Below are positions 10,415 to 21,084 of a stretch of 64,000 bases of DNA, piece after piece. Origin of the DNA: Lantana camara. Taxonomy: Eukaryota; Streptophyta; Magnoliopsida; Lamiales; Verbenaceae. The position numbers were made by a program, and so were the translations under genes. The notes beneath the pieces were generated by a model, which saw only the letters and a program-made list of their open reading frames with translations, was not told the origin of the DNA and made no database searches. Positions within the stretch are counted from its first letter, which is position 1; each line of letters opens with the position of its first letter. Where the stretch lies: the NCBI GenBank assembly GCA_037501455.1, contig CM074857.1, forward strand, positions 108,657,501-108,721,500, read 5' to 3'.

Positions 10415-12446
10415 ATGGTTACCACTAGATCAGGACTTGTGGGAGGTGGTGATGACCACCATCCTGAAGAGAACGCCAGCATCCCCACTCCCGCCACCTG
10501 TTGGAGGAGCACCTCCCCCCACTGAGCCCGTGGTGCCCTCCGTGGGGCTCACGCCTGAGTAGCCCTCCACCGCCGTAGTAGGAGGTTCTGGGCTTCCTAC
10601 TCACCTGAACCTCCCCCAGAGTCAATGGTAACCTGGGGGGGGGAGGGGGCACCCCTATATGATGCCACCCCCCGGATACACGGTCACTCCTACCGTTATG
10701 ATACCAGCTATTCAGCCATACCACGCAGGGTAGATCCAGATGCCGGTGGTGGTGCCAAAGGAGATTGATGGGGTGGAGTTACCCCCCATGACTCCTCAAC
10801 AGCTACATGCCATTTATACACAGTGCGAGTTCCAGGCGGCCCAGAGTGCATGGAAAAACTTTACTTCCATGTATTTCCCCTTTGGGTAGGCCGCTCAGAT
10901 CGCCCCACCCTTGGGAGGGTTGCAGACGCATCCGCTCTTGGCGGCACAGGCCGTCTTGAGAGCCCAAGCACCGCCTCCGCCTACGAAAGAGAAGAAGGTC
11001 CCCGTGCAAGGTGGGGAAGAACGTCCCCAAGCGGACAAAGGTAAAGAGGCCGTAGAGAAAATCAATATTGACGAGGAATCCCACTCCCAAGTATCGAAAC
11101 GAGGGCCACAAGCCTCCCAACGAGGGAGCCAAGCAAGAAAGGAAGATCCCAACCTCCTCCCGGCTGTGCAAGACCAGCTGCAGGGGTTGTAGGAGATGGT
11201 GGGACAGCTCTCTCGAGTGCGGTCTCAAGTACCCCCCATGTTGGGGACGAATGAGCCAATGCCAAAGACGCTCGTCGCCATGCCCGTCAGTAGCAAGTCC
11301 CTCGTCACTTGGAACAAGAGGAAAACTATACGTGTTACGACCCTCATCCACTCGCGAGAGGTTCTCCCCTCGTGGAGGAAGTTCTAATGACCCAAGCCGG
11401 CATGGGCAAAGTTCCCTCCTCCATCAACCTTTACGATGGAACCACTGACCCGGCGGAGCACCTAGATCATTTCCTGCATTTAATGCATTTGTACAAGCAT
11501 TCCAGCCATTATTGGGCTAAGGTTTTTGTTACTTCCCTTGTGGGAATGGCCCAGGAGTGGTACAAGCGTCTGCCGCCCGACTCGATCCACTCATATGGCG
11601 AACTCACCAACGCATTCCTCAACCACTTCAACTCATTGAAGGCGTCTGTCACCGCATCCACTGCTTTGTACAACTTGATCCAAGGCGAGCATTAATCCCT
11701 TCGGTCCTTTTTCGCTCGTTTAAACAAGGAGGTGCTCTTGGTGGAGAGCCCTCAATGGATTTTTTGATACATGTACTTTTCAAGGCTTGCAATCACAAAC
11801 AGTATGTGAGCAAGAAATTTGTGGATTCTATCGTAAAAAAGCACCCCTTGTCCCTCATGGCTATGAGGGAGATTGTCAAGCCCCTACTTCGCGCTCGAAG
11901 ACATGTATGGGTCGAATGCTCCCAGGTATTTCGAGCCCCTTAAGAGCGAGCGGGGGGTGAGAAGAGCCTCACAGAGAACTCCGCAAATCACCGCCTCCCC
12001 TACAAAGGCTCGATCGCATTCCTCTCAACAGGACCAATTCAGAGGTCTATGCTCCATCAGACAAAAAGCTCTTCAAGAGGCCCACGAAGATGAAGGATAC
12101 AGAGGCGTTGAGGCGCTCGAACAAATATTGTGCCTTCCACAAACAAAAGGGGCATGACACGGATAGGTGCCGCCAGTTGGAAGCTGAAATTCAAAGGCTC
12201 ATCGCAGGAGGACACTTGAAAGAATTTGTGAAGATGTTAGAGCGTTATGATGAGCGCTGCAACGAGCGTTCGAGGGAAAGGAGGAGGAACCCATCGCGCT
12301 CAAGGAGTCCACGAGGGCGAGGTGTCCCAGAGAGCAGCCACCGCGGTAAACAAAAGGCCATGAAGCAGGAGAATGCCCCCTTCGCGGTCATCAACATGAT
12401 CACTGGAGGCTCATCCGGGGGGGATTCTAATGTCTCCCGCTGTTGA
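10415..12446 (+). pseudogene. gag of the Tat/gypsy element, frameshifted
   Basis: Gag packages element RNA into virus-like particles. It opens with ATG at 10415 (MVTTRSG, a usual start in the lineage) and soon loses frame. A retrotransposon gag core is readable at about 11345-11695 (YDGTTDPAEHLDHF, AQEWYKRLP, TNAFLNHF), followed by a stop at 11694. A zinc-knuckle-like segment, CAFHKQKGHDTDRC with the usual ...IQRLIAGGHLKEFV continuation, lies at about 12128-12230, followed by an Arg/Ser-rich tail to 12446. The parts sit in different frames (the core starting near 11309 is offset from the tail at 12090), so no single protein can be made. Confidence 0.8.
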
Positions 12447-12589
12447 TATGTAAGGAGCTATGATCAACGCCCCTCGACACCCAAGCCAGTCTATGCTATC
12501 AAGGAAACAAGTGTCTACTGCTCCGGGAGAATGAAGTTGTTAGGTTTAGTGATAGGGACCTAGCGCACATCGTAACACTCCATGGGGTC

Positions 12590-13150
12590 GGTGAAACCTC
12601 TAACTGCCCCATGGTGGTTAGCCTAGACGCCCATAATCATGTTGTAAAGAGCGTTTTGGTTGATAGTGGAAGCTCTGTTAATGTTTTGCCTTATACCACG
12701 TTTCAAAAGATGAATATTACCAACATCCCGCTCGAGCCCCTCAAAACAGCCCTCATTGGCTTTGGAGGCTCTGAAGTCGTCCCTCGAGGACAGATTCGCT
12801 TGGCCACCTCATTTGGTCACGCCCCACAGCTCACTTACGCGGTGGTGGAAATTGAAATCCCATACAACATCATTTCCACTTACCATCAGAAAATCAAATT
12901 TCCCACCCCCGACGGGGTTCGAGAAGTTCTGTACAACGTCCGGGAGGCGTGGGAGTGCTATATATTGTCTCTCAAGAAGCCCAAAGTAGAGAAAACATTC
13001 CAGATTGGGTCCACCAAGAAGTCCGTAGATTTTCCCAACTTGGACGAAGATGGCCCCGTGTGCAAAAAGGCCAAATTGAACAAAAAGAAAAACAAAAGGA
13101 AAGATCTTGGCGCTGGAAGTAACCCCGAGGGTGCCCCGCTCGGAGCGGTC
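12590..13150 (+). pseudogene. aspartic protease domain of the Tat/gypsy element
   Basis: The catalytic motif DSGSS is at 12662-12676 within VLVDSGSSVNVL, followed by IGFGGS and PRGQIRLATSF, the order seen in gypsy proteases. The usual stretch between the Y-N-I and the STYH-K-KFPT segments is missing, so roughly a dozen residues containing the ILGR-type motif have been lost in an internal deletion. The frame stays open to 13360 through an acidic/Lys-rich linker, then shifts relative to the RT frame that begins at 13291. The protein would cleave the Gag-Pol precursor; this copy is unlikely to be active. Confidence 0.75.
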
Positions 13151-13290
13151 GGGGAATCCTCCTCGGAGGAAGAAGCAAACGAGGACGATCAAGAAATTGC
13201 CAACGACCATCTGACTGGAAAGAAAAGGGCGCTCGAACTCCCCGCCCTGAGGTACAGATCGAGCCCACAGAGAAATTTCTCACCATTGAG

Positions 13291-16278
13291 TTGGAACCGG
13301 GGAACAGGGATAAAACCACTCAGATTGGATCCAATCTCTCAGGACCCTCGCAGATCATGATGATAAACTTCCTTAGAGAAAACATTGATGTTTTTGCTTG
13401 GAAAGCGTCTGATTTGACCAGAATTGACCCGAGCGTCATAGTCCACAGGCTCAACGCGGATCCCACCTTCAAACCAATCAAGCAGAAGAAGTAAGATGTG
13501 TACGATTTTCGAAAGAAAGTCATTGAAGAGGAAGTTAACAAGCTCCTCGAGGCCAAGTATATTGAGCCCATACTGTATCCAGAATGGATGTGCAATATGG
13601 TACTGGTACCCAAGAGCGCTAATAAATGGCGAATGTGCAACGATTTCACTGATCTCAACAAAGTCTGCCCAAAGGATCCATACCCTTTACCCTGGATTGA
13701 TCAGCTGGTGGATTCGACCGCGGGGTGTGAGTTAATAAGCATGATGGATGCTTTTCAGGGGTATTACCAAATCTTCATGGCCCCTGAGGACCGCCCCAAA
13801 ACCTCGTTTGTTGTGCACATGAGAGTGTATTGTTTCTTAGTCATGCCTTTTGGGCTCAAGAATGCAGGTGCCACGTATCAACGCCTCGTCAACCGGACGT
13901 TTGAGAAGAAAATAGGAGGGTCCATGGAGGTGTACGTGGACGATATGATTGTCAAAAGTGAGCGCCAGGGCTCGCATCTGGAGGATCTTAAACGCATATT
14001 TGCCATTCTGCGCCAGTACGACATGAAGTTAAATCGCTCCAAGTGTACTTTCGGAGTACGAAGAGGAAAATTCTTGGGCTACATGGTTAGCCAGCGTGGG
14101 ATTGAAGCTAATCCTGAAAAGATCAAGGCCATCTTGGATATTCCATCCCCTCGTAACCTCAGGGAAGTGCAAGTGTTAGTGGGAAAGGTAATCTCTTTGA
14201 ACCGATTAATCTTCCACTCAGCAGACAGAAATCTCCCTTTCTTCAAAATTCTATGCAACACTTGAAATTTCTCCTGGACTGAAGAATGTGAAAAAGCCTT
14301 GCAAGATATGAAAGCTTACCTCTTGATTGCTCTCCTCCTGACTAAGCCCATGGCGGGAGAAAACTTATTCGTATACCTTTCTGTCTCCGCTGAGGCCACG
14401 AGCGCAGTTTTGGTCGCCGTGCGTGAGCGTAGACATCTACCTATCTATTACTTAAGTAAGACATTGCAAGGCGCTGAAAAAAAGTATTTGGAAATTGAAA
14501 AGTTCGCTTTTGACCTAATTAATACATCAAGGAGGCTGAGACCTTATTTTCAAGCACACTCAATCACCGTCCTTATGGATCAACCTTTGAAGCAAGTTCT
14601 ATCCAACCCAGATGTCTCCGAAAGGCTGATAAAATGGGCCATTGAATTGAGCCAGTTTGACCTAAGCTTTGAGCCTAGGACAGCCATACAAGCGCAGGTA
14701 GTGGCGGATTTATGGTTGAACGCTTTGGTTTAGAGCCTGCTGTTCCTGAAAACACACACAGATGGCTCCTCGACCTCTCAAGGGGGGGGAGCAGGGGTGA
14801 CTCTAAGAGATCCCAACGGAGTTGAAATCGACTTTGCAACCAGGTTGGATTTCCAAGTTACGAACAATGAAGCAGAGTACGAGGCTCTCATACAAGGATT
14901 GAGAATTGCTTTTCATAGCGGAGCTTCTAGGGTCACGGCTTATGTTGATTCGCAATTGATGTCAAGTTAAATTGAAGGAACGTATGAGGCTCGATAAGCC
15001 ACCATGGTGCAATACTTGGGAAAAGCAAAAGAGATAATCAGAAAGTTCAAGGAATTTCACTTACTCCAGATCCCCCGGGCGGAGAACGAGCGTGCAGACG
15101 CTTTGTCCAAATTCGTTTCTGCCCTTGAAGGATCTTGTGAACATTCTATCACATTTCTCAGAACGGAAGAACCGTTAATTCAAAGGAAAGAGCCCGTTTG
15201 AGCGGTAGCTATGGTTGATCCCGCCAAGCCCTGCTGGCTCGATGACATTGTCAGATTCCTTAAAGATGATACTTACCCTACCGACAAAGTGGAGGCACGA
15301 AAAATCTGAAATAAGGCCCCTCGTTTCTCTCTGGACAACGAGGGCAGACTCTTCAAGAAATCCTTCCAAGGCCCTCCAATGAGATGTTTGAGGCCCTCGT
15401 AGGCCAAAGAGACCCTCAAGCACATTCACGGAGGGAGTTATGGGAATCACTCGGGGGGGGTTCTTGCTAAAAAGATACTGAGATGTGGATTCTACTGGCA
15501 CACAGTCCTCCAGGATTCCATAGAATTTTCTAGGAAATGTTCTAAGTGTCAATTTCACTCTAATGGTCCCCAACTGCCAGTGGCTCAAATGATCCCCATT
15601 GACGTCTCGTGACCCTTTGATCAGTGGGGTATTGACATTGTTGGCCCCCTGCCTATAGCAGTCGGACAGAAAAAGTTCGTCATCCTAGCCATTGATTACT
15701 TCACCAAGTGGGTTGAGGCCGAGGCCGTTGCAAAAATCACCTTCAGGATGGTACGGGATTTCATATGGAAAAACATTATTTGTAGGTATGGCATTCCGAG
15801 GGTGCTTATTTCGGATAACGGATCCCAATTCATAGCAGCTGATACCCGCGAATGGTGCTCGGAGTTAGGCATTGAGCAACGCTTCACCTCCATGGGCCAC
15901 CCTCAAGCCAACGGTCAAGCAGAAGTCACCAACAGGGTCATTTTACAACATCTAAAAACAATCCTTGAGAGCAAAAAGAGCAAGTGGGCCGAGGAGTTAC
16001 AAGGGGCTTTATGGGCTTATCGCACCACTCCACGAGCGGCCACTGGAGAAACCCCTTACTCATTGGTCTATGACTCAGAAGCAATGATACCAGCAAAAGT
16101 TGCACATCAATCCACTCGAGTGGCATATTTTGAGCCCAGAGCAAATGAGGATTGGAATTGGATCTTTTGGAAGAGAAAAGAGACAAGGCATGGACACGTA
16201 TTCATGAATACAAAGCATCCGTTGCTTGCCAATATAACAAGCGGGTTAGAGAGAGAACTTTCTAGTTGGGAGACTTAG
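13291..16278 (+). pseudogene. pol of the Tat/gypsy element: RT, RNase H, archaeal-type RNase H, integrase
   Basis: A single reading frame is kept for almost 3 kb and is broken only by nine stop codons (13492, 14263, 14731, 14968, 14995, 15199, 15307, 15400, 15610). In order: RT with MPFGLKNA and the YVDD catalytic box at 13933-13944; the retroviral-type RNase H (about 14266-14730); the second RNase H with TDGSS at about 14758, NEAEYEAL, and a final NERADALSK near 15085; then integrase with an HH-CC-like region (HIHGGSYGNH ... CSKCQ). The catalytic triad is D at 15634, D at 15814 and E at 15922, the last two separated by 35 residues. The frame shifts between about 16140 and 16266, and the integrase C-terminus continues separately. 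Confidence 0.9.
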
Positions 16279-16451
16279 TGTTAAAGAAGGTTGAAGTCTC
16301 AAAGCATGTGGGAAAGTTGGACCCCAACTGGGAAGACCCCTACAAAATTATACAAGTCAGGGCCAACAACACATACATGCTCGAGACATTCCAGGGCGAG
16401 CGTCTCCTGCGTCCGTGGAATGCACGCAACCTACAAAGGTTTTATGTTTAA
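16266..16451 (+). pseudogene. integrase C-terminal segment of the Tat/gypsy element
   Basis: GDLVLKKVE, GKLDPNWEDPYKI and NARNLQRFYV are the standard C-terminal end of plant gypsy integrase. This piece is in another frame from 13291-16278, so a frameshift separates it from the catalytic core. The stop is at 16449-16451. Confidence 0.8.
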
Positions 16452-16945
16452 TTATTCATAATTTTGTAAAAAACCCATCTCTGCGCTCTATGTATTTCCT
16501 GTTTACAAGCGTTATTTATTTAAATGTTTTTTTTTTTTTATGTGTAAAATATCTTTTGAGGATGGTAATTGATTCCCCCTCGGAAGCCTAGACAATTGCC
16601 ACACAAGTCCGAGGCGTGCGAATCCCCCTCTCATGGGCAAGATACGCTTATCAAAAGCGGTAAGATCCCACCTAGAGGTTCACCCTCTTTGGGAATTAAT
16701 CAAGCGATTACCACGGGGCGAGGAAACGAGCCAAACTGGATCTCGCTTCCAGTTAACGCTCGAACAATACAACACTTGGGAGGATTCCACACTTTTAGAC
16801 AAGTTTCCACACTTTCCTGACCAGCGCTCCCTAAAAAATGGGACCCTCGTAGCAGAAATCCCTAGCATTCAAGCACTAGGATGGAAAACTTTTAGACAAG
16901 TTTTCACAAGTCTAGACCCTTACGTCTGCAATGACTTGTTAAAAT
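16452..16945 (+). repeat. 3' region of the Tat element with degenerate ~100-bp tandem units (left part)
   Basis: No coding sequence. Two units related by the core CTTTTAGACAAGTTT(T/C)CACA start near 16790 and 16886. Related units reappear after the copia insertion at about 27101, 27204 and 27270 (CTTTTGGATAAGTTTCTACA and similar, then GGACCCTCG or GACCCTTGTG). Variable tandem repeats in the 3' region are described for plant Tat elements. The copia element inserted within the array. Confidence 0.6.
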
Positions 16946-18078
16946 TGTTAGGAATAGTGCCCTAGAAAGCCGATTGTATATCCGCTTTGTGCTTTCCCTT
17001 ATTGTAATCACAGACAATCTTTGAATGAAATAACGAATTGAGGCAACACTTCTTTATATGCTCTTGTTTGGTATGCGTTTACTTTATCTGTGCATGTATG
17101 AGAACTCCCCTAATCCTGATGACTTTAGGACTCTGCCATTTAGGTGAAATGGTTCATGAAACGAGCCCTATATCACATAAGTCATGATTAGTAAAATACT
17201 CCAAGCCGATGAGTCCTACAGACAGTGGGAGTGTCAACCTGACTCCTCTAAGGCTTGCTTGTGGGATCACGCCCTTAAGAAGGACCACGTTGTTTCATGG
17301 AGGTGGAAAGTGTATAGTTGATACGTGCGTGATACATGAGGGTGCTTACTTTAATAAGTGAGCTCACTCAGGCGCCCCGTGTGAGAACATTCCTAAATGG
17401 GAAAGGAAGTTTCTATTTCAGGAAATGAAAACTTCCAAATTAGGAAATATCTCACGAGTCATTGATGTGATTAATTGATCCTTAGACTTGAGGTTCCTTG
17501 TCACTTTATGAGTTAACTCTGTAGTCTTAGGTATAAGCTTTAAAGGGCGTCGCCTTAGACAACTGATTCAAGGCTTATGCTGGGGCTGCACAAGTGATTC
17601 ATGAAAGTGAATGAGAATCAAGAAAGGACCTACACTTGCATTTGCAAGGTGATCTCTTATTGTGTAAGTCATTCATATACCATATGGAGTCCTTGGCCAA
17701 GGCAGTAGATCAAGACATCAAGAAAAGGGTTTCTTGGATTGAGATCAAATGGATATGAAATGTACTTAGCTTTAAGACCGGATTATTAGGGTTCTGATTA
17801 TTCCCTTGCCCTAGATCTTGGTTGAGAGATAGTAAGTAGGAGGATTGTATCTCACATGAATCAATGACTTAAAGGTTCTGTCGAATCCGAACATTCCAAT
17901 TCAGCTAGGGGTTAAACACCTGTTGCTAGACTATGGTCGTTTAATCTGTGGACTGATTAATTAATTAATTGGGGTCACTGCTAATTGAATTGAGAACCTA
18001 GAGGGTCACACACAACAACTTGGTTACATGAGTTGAGGCTTAAAAATGATTAAACGAGTTAATCGAACCTAAGGGGTT

Positions 18079-18150
18079 CCACACGTGTGAAATCACACGT
18101 GTGGCTCACGTGATTGGACACGTGTCATTAAGACACGTGTGCCACACGTG
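18079..18150 (+). promoter_or_regulatory. ACGTG (G-box/ABRE-like) cluster in the copia U3
   Basis: Six ACGTG cores lie within 70 bp. Two of them are arranged as a near-perfect inverted repeat (CCACACGTGTGA / TCACACGTGTGG at 18080-18105). The block ends about 310 bp before the TATA box. ACGTG is the core bound by plant bZIP and some bHLH factors, so responsiveness to stress hormone or light is a reasonable inference. The 3' LTR has five cores because of the 17-bp deletion here. Confidence 0.6.
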
Positions 18151-18460
18151 ATTATGTGATGTTAAATAATTAATGTGTTAATTATTTAATAGACTTTGGT
18201 TTAATTTTGAATTAAAAAGAAAGTCTAATTTTGGAGAAAATAATCTAGTTAATTAATTAATTAGATAAAAATAAGTTATTTATTTTATAATAAATAAAGT
18301 ATAAAATTATCCAAAAATAGTTTGGATATTTTTAGCTCTCTTAAAAGTTGACTAGAATTAGAATTCAAAGTCAAAGTTGGAAAATACTTGATGATCAAGT
18401 AATAGGAGAGAGAGGAACCAAATCCTTTCCCAACTAGGATTTGGATCGGCACCCTCTCTC

Positions 18461-18468
18461 TATAAATA
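18461..18468 (+). promoter_or_regulatory. TATA box of the copia 5' LTR
   Basis: TATAAATA directly after a CTCTCTC run; the identical motif is in the 3' LTR at 26520-26527. The R region should start about 30 bp downstream. Confidence 0.75.
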
Positions 18469-18855
18469 GGGGAGCTCGAGCTCCTTATGGAGCTAATTGA
18501 CAATTCTTGGTTCATGTGTTGAACACCTTCCTTTCTCCAAGATTAAATTAAACCCTAGGTTAAGCCTAAACACTAACTAGAGAACTAGCATCCTTACTAG
18601 TTAGATTGTGATCAAGTTGGTGGACTTTCTCTAGAGACTTCAAGTTAGAAGTTTGAAGATTCGAGCTTTACCAAGGAGAGGGGATCAAGCCGCGAGAAGA
18701 GCGTTCTTGGGTGGCTTGAAACGCTTCAAGAAAGAATAAAAGAAAAGTAAGTTTTCTATCTTTACGAATTTGGTTACACGATTACGAGTTCTAGGTCCTT
18801 TTGTTGGGAAAATTTTTTAAATTCCGCTGCTTTCTGATTCGTGTTTTCCAACAAG

Positions 18856-18868
18856 TGGTATCAGAGCC
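18856..18868 (+). other. primer binding site of the nested copia element
   Basis: TGGTATCAGAGCC, complementary to the 3' end of initiator Met-tRNA, two bases after the LTR end. This is the standard copia primer site. Confidence 0.95.
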
Positions 18869-21084
18869 ACCTCGTTAATCGTGTTTCTGAATCGTCTCCA
18901 TTATTCTGAATTTGGTAGAAATTCTTAGGCTTAGATGCGAATTAGGTATTCATGAGTTCTTTTAGAAAGCCTGAAATACGAAACTGTAATTTTTCCTGAA
19001 TTTCTGAAACTGTTTTCTTAAATTGTGTTTTTGAAAACCGTTTTGATTGAAATATATTTAAATCGAATTTTTAATTTTTGGATTGAACCGGGTTTTCGAG
19101 AAACCCAGAAATACGAAACGAACACGAAAAGCAACGAGCCTAGGCGTGCTAGCACGTCGCACGCCCAGGCCCGTCGCCGCCGCCCAGCTCCTCCCGCAAC
19201 AGCGCGGGAGAGGCGCGCCCGCCCAGCCCGTCCCGCAACAGCGCGGGACGCATGCCCAGCCCGCCTAGCCGCGGCGGGCGCTGCTGCGCGCGGCCAGCGC
19301 GCGCACGCGAGCGGCAATTGGCGCGGGTCTGCGCGCGCAGCTGCGCGACGGCCCCTCGCGCGGATAGGCCCTTTTCGGGCTCGTTTTCGTGTTTCGTGTT
19401 TTTCGTGTTTTCGGTCAGTAAAATCCCGATTTAATTTTATTTTAATTTTATCTTTTAAAATCAGTTTTGCTAAAATAAAATTATTTTAAAATTTTGATTA
19501 AATTGGGATTTTTGAGAAATTAAAGCGATTTGGATTTTGGGAAAATTATGAATTTTATTTTCTGAAAATATTGAAAGAATAAAATTATTAAATTTGGAAA
19601 TTAATTGGAATTTTATTGGTTTGTTGTTTTTCGGGTTTTATTGAAAAGGCTCTTGAACAAGAATTGCATCTAAGTCGTGTTTTAAGTCATTAGGACTTGA
19701 AACGAGAATTTTAATTTATTGGCTAAATTTAAATTCTCGCAAAAGCATGTTAGGTGATCATGGGTTTAGATCTATGTATGGTTTTAATTTATGCACATGG
19801 ATGGTTTAAATTGGGGTTGGAGCCCTATAGTTGCGTTTTTCAATTGAGGTTGGAGCCTCACTTATGTGCGTACTGTTATGTGATTTATTATGTGGCTTTC
19901 CATATTACTGTTTTTGAGGCCGGGGTATGCCCCGTGTAATTGTCTAAGGCCAATATGAAGATTGAGCCTTATTACTTTATGTCTTTTTCTTTTTATTGTA
20001 ATTTGAGAGTAGAGATAGGTGGTGAGGTTTTATTTTCATTTTGGAGACAATGCACCCATGGAGTAAGATGGACCACATTCAAGTAACAAGGAGGCCATAA
20101 GTGAAGACCCCTCAAAATGTTAGGGAGGGGAATCTCAATTGTTAAATGTAATAGAGATAGGGCTCCTATTTTGTTACCGCTTTCCCTTATGTGATTTGAA
20201 CTGTTTATGTGGCATGTATGTTAGAACTTGTGATTGTGGAGTGGCTCCCACATATCACGCATAAGATAGGTAGAACCCATGATCATTACATGTTAGTATC
20301 ATGCTAGGACATGTTATCTGTTTATGTGCTTGTTTGAAATGCATTTAAGTGTACTTGCATTAATCAAGACTAATAAAATTGGATAACATATATGTTGGTG
20401 AGGTCGAACCGGACAACTCTCCGGTTGATTCGAAAAGTCCCATTAAATATTAAGCTAATTTCGAACAAATAGGTGTTTAATTCGAGATGCAAATTTTGAA
20501 TTAAATTCCTAGCATTCCATCAATAGGTTTTAAGTTTAGTAAGTAAAGCTAGTTATTGTCCGCGAGTCGTGGGATAGCTAGTGGAGCTTATTAGTTCTTA
20601 GTTACCTAGTTAATCATTTTAAATGGTCAATATTTCGTGGTCAATTTTAGCAAGGGCGATGTCCGCGAGTCGTGGGTCATTCGAACTAAGTTTTGGTCAT
20701 GATCTTATGATTGATGGGTCTAGCTTAAACGCCTAAGTAAATATGGATGTCGCACGAGTCGTGGGTCCATATTGAAAGATAGGTGATGCAAAAACAACTA
20801 CTAAGAATTCTAAAAGTGTTAGAATTGGTAAGTTGTACCTACCTAGGGTTCTTACTTAGAATGTCCGCGAGTCGTGGGTTCGAGGTAAAATGCCTAGGAT
20901 CTTAGTACCCATTGGGAAACGTGTTCCTCTTAGATCTTTGGGAATTATAGATCTTTGAAAAACAGTGGGAGCTACAATAGATTAAAGACCTTATCTTTTG
21001 TATATCGTTATAATTCAGCATGCTCACTAGTTCTCTGTATTACCATTTAGGTCGTAGATTCTGTGATTCTCTACGTGTTTTGAA
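18869..21084 (+). other. long structured leader of the nested copia element
   Basis: The 2.2 kb before the gag start contains no convincing gene. Two features stand out. A very GC-rich island lies at about 19135-19375 in otherwise AT-rich DNA; it holds two copies of the self-pairing motif CCCGCAACAGCGCGGG (19193-19208, 19232-19247). A second repeat family, GTCCGCGAGTCGTGGG, occurs at 20558-20573, 20661-20676 and 20863-20878, with a variant at 20749-20765. Short open frames across the GC island are compositional by-products. Packaging, dimerisation or translation control by this leader is possible but not shown by sequence alone. Confidence 0.65.

Larger units (their letters stand above)
16946..18853 (+). 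repeat. 5' LTR of the nested copia element
   Basis: 1908 bp, from TGTTAGGAATAGTG to TTTTCCAACA. It contains a cluster of six ACGTG cores (18083-18150) and a TATA box TATAAATA at 18461-18468. The open frame on its minus strand (18285-18515) is repeated in the other LTR and is only a by-product. Confidence 0.95.

Noticed and set aside
10803..11351. 182-codon minus-strand frame and several overlapping frames across the gag region
   Set aside because: Shadows of the GC-rich gag/linker; no matching family, while the + strand carries recognisable gag.
12809..13319. Minus-strand frames opposite the protease
   Set aside because: Antisense shadows of the protease and its Lys/Glu-rich linker.
18285..18515. 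76-codon open frame on the minus strand, repeated at 26344-26574
   Set aside because: It lies in both LTRs of the copia element and its repetition only reflects LTR identity; no domain or start context.
19018..19489. Ala/Arg/Pro-rich frames on both strands in the copia leader
   Set aside because: They follow the GC-rich island in several frames at once and show no domain or start context.
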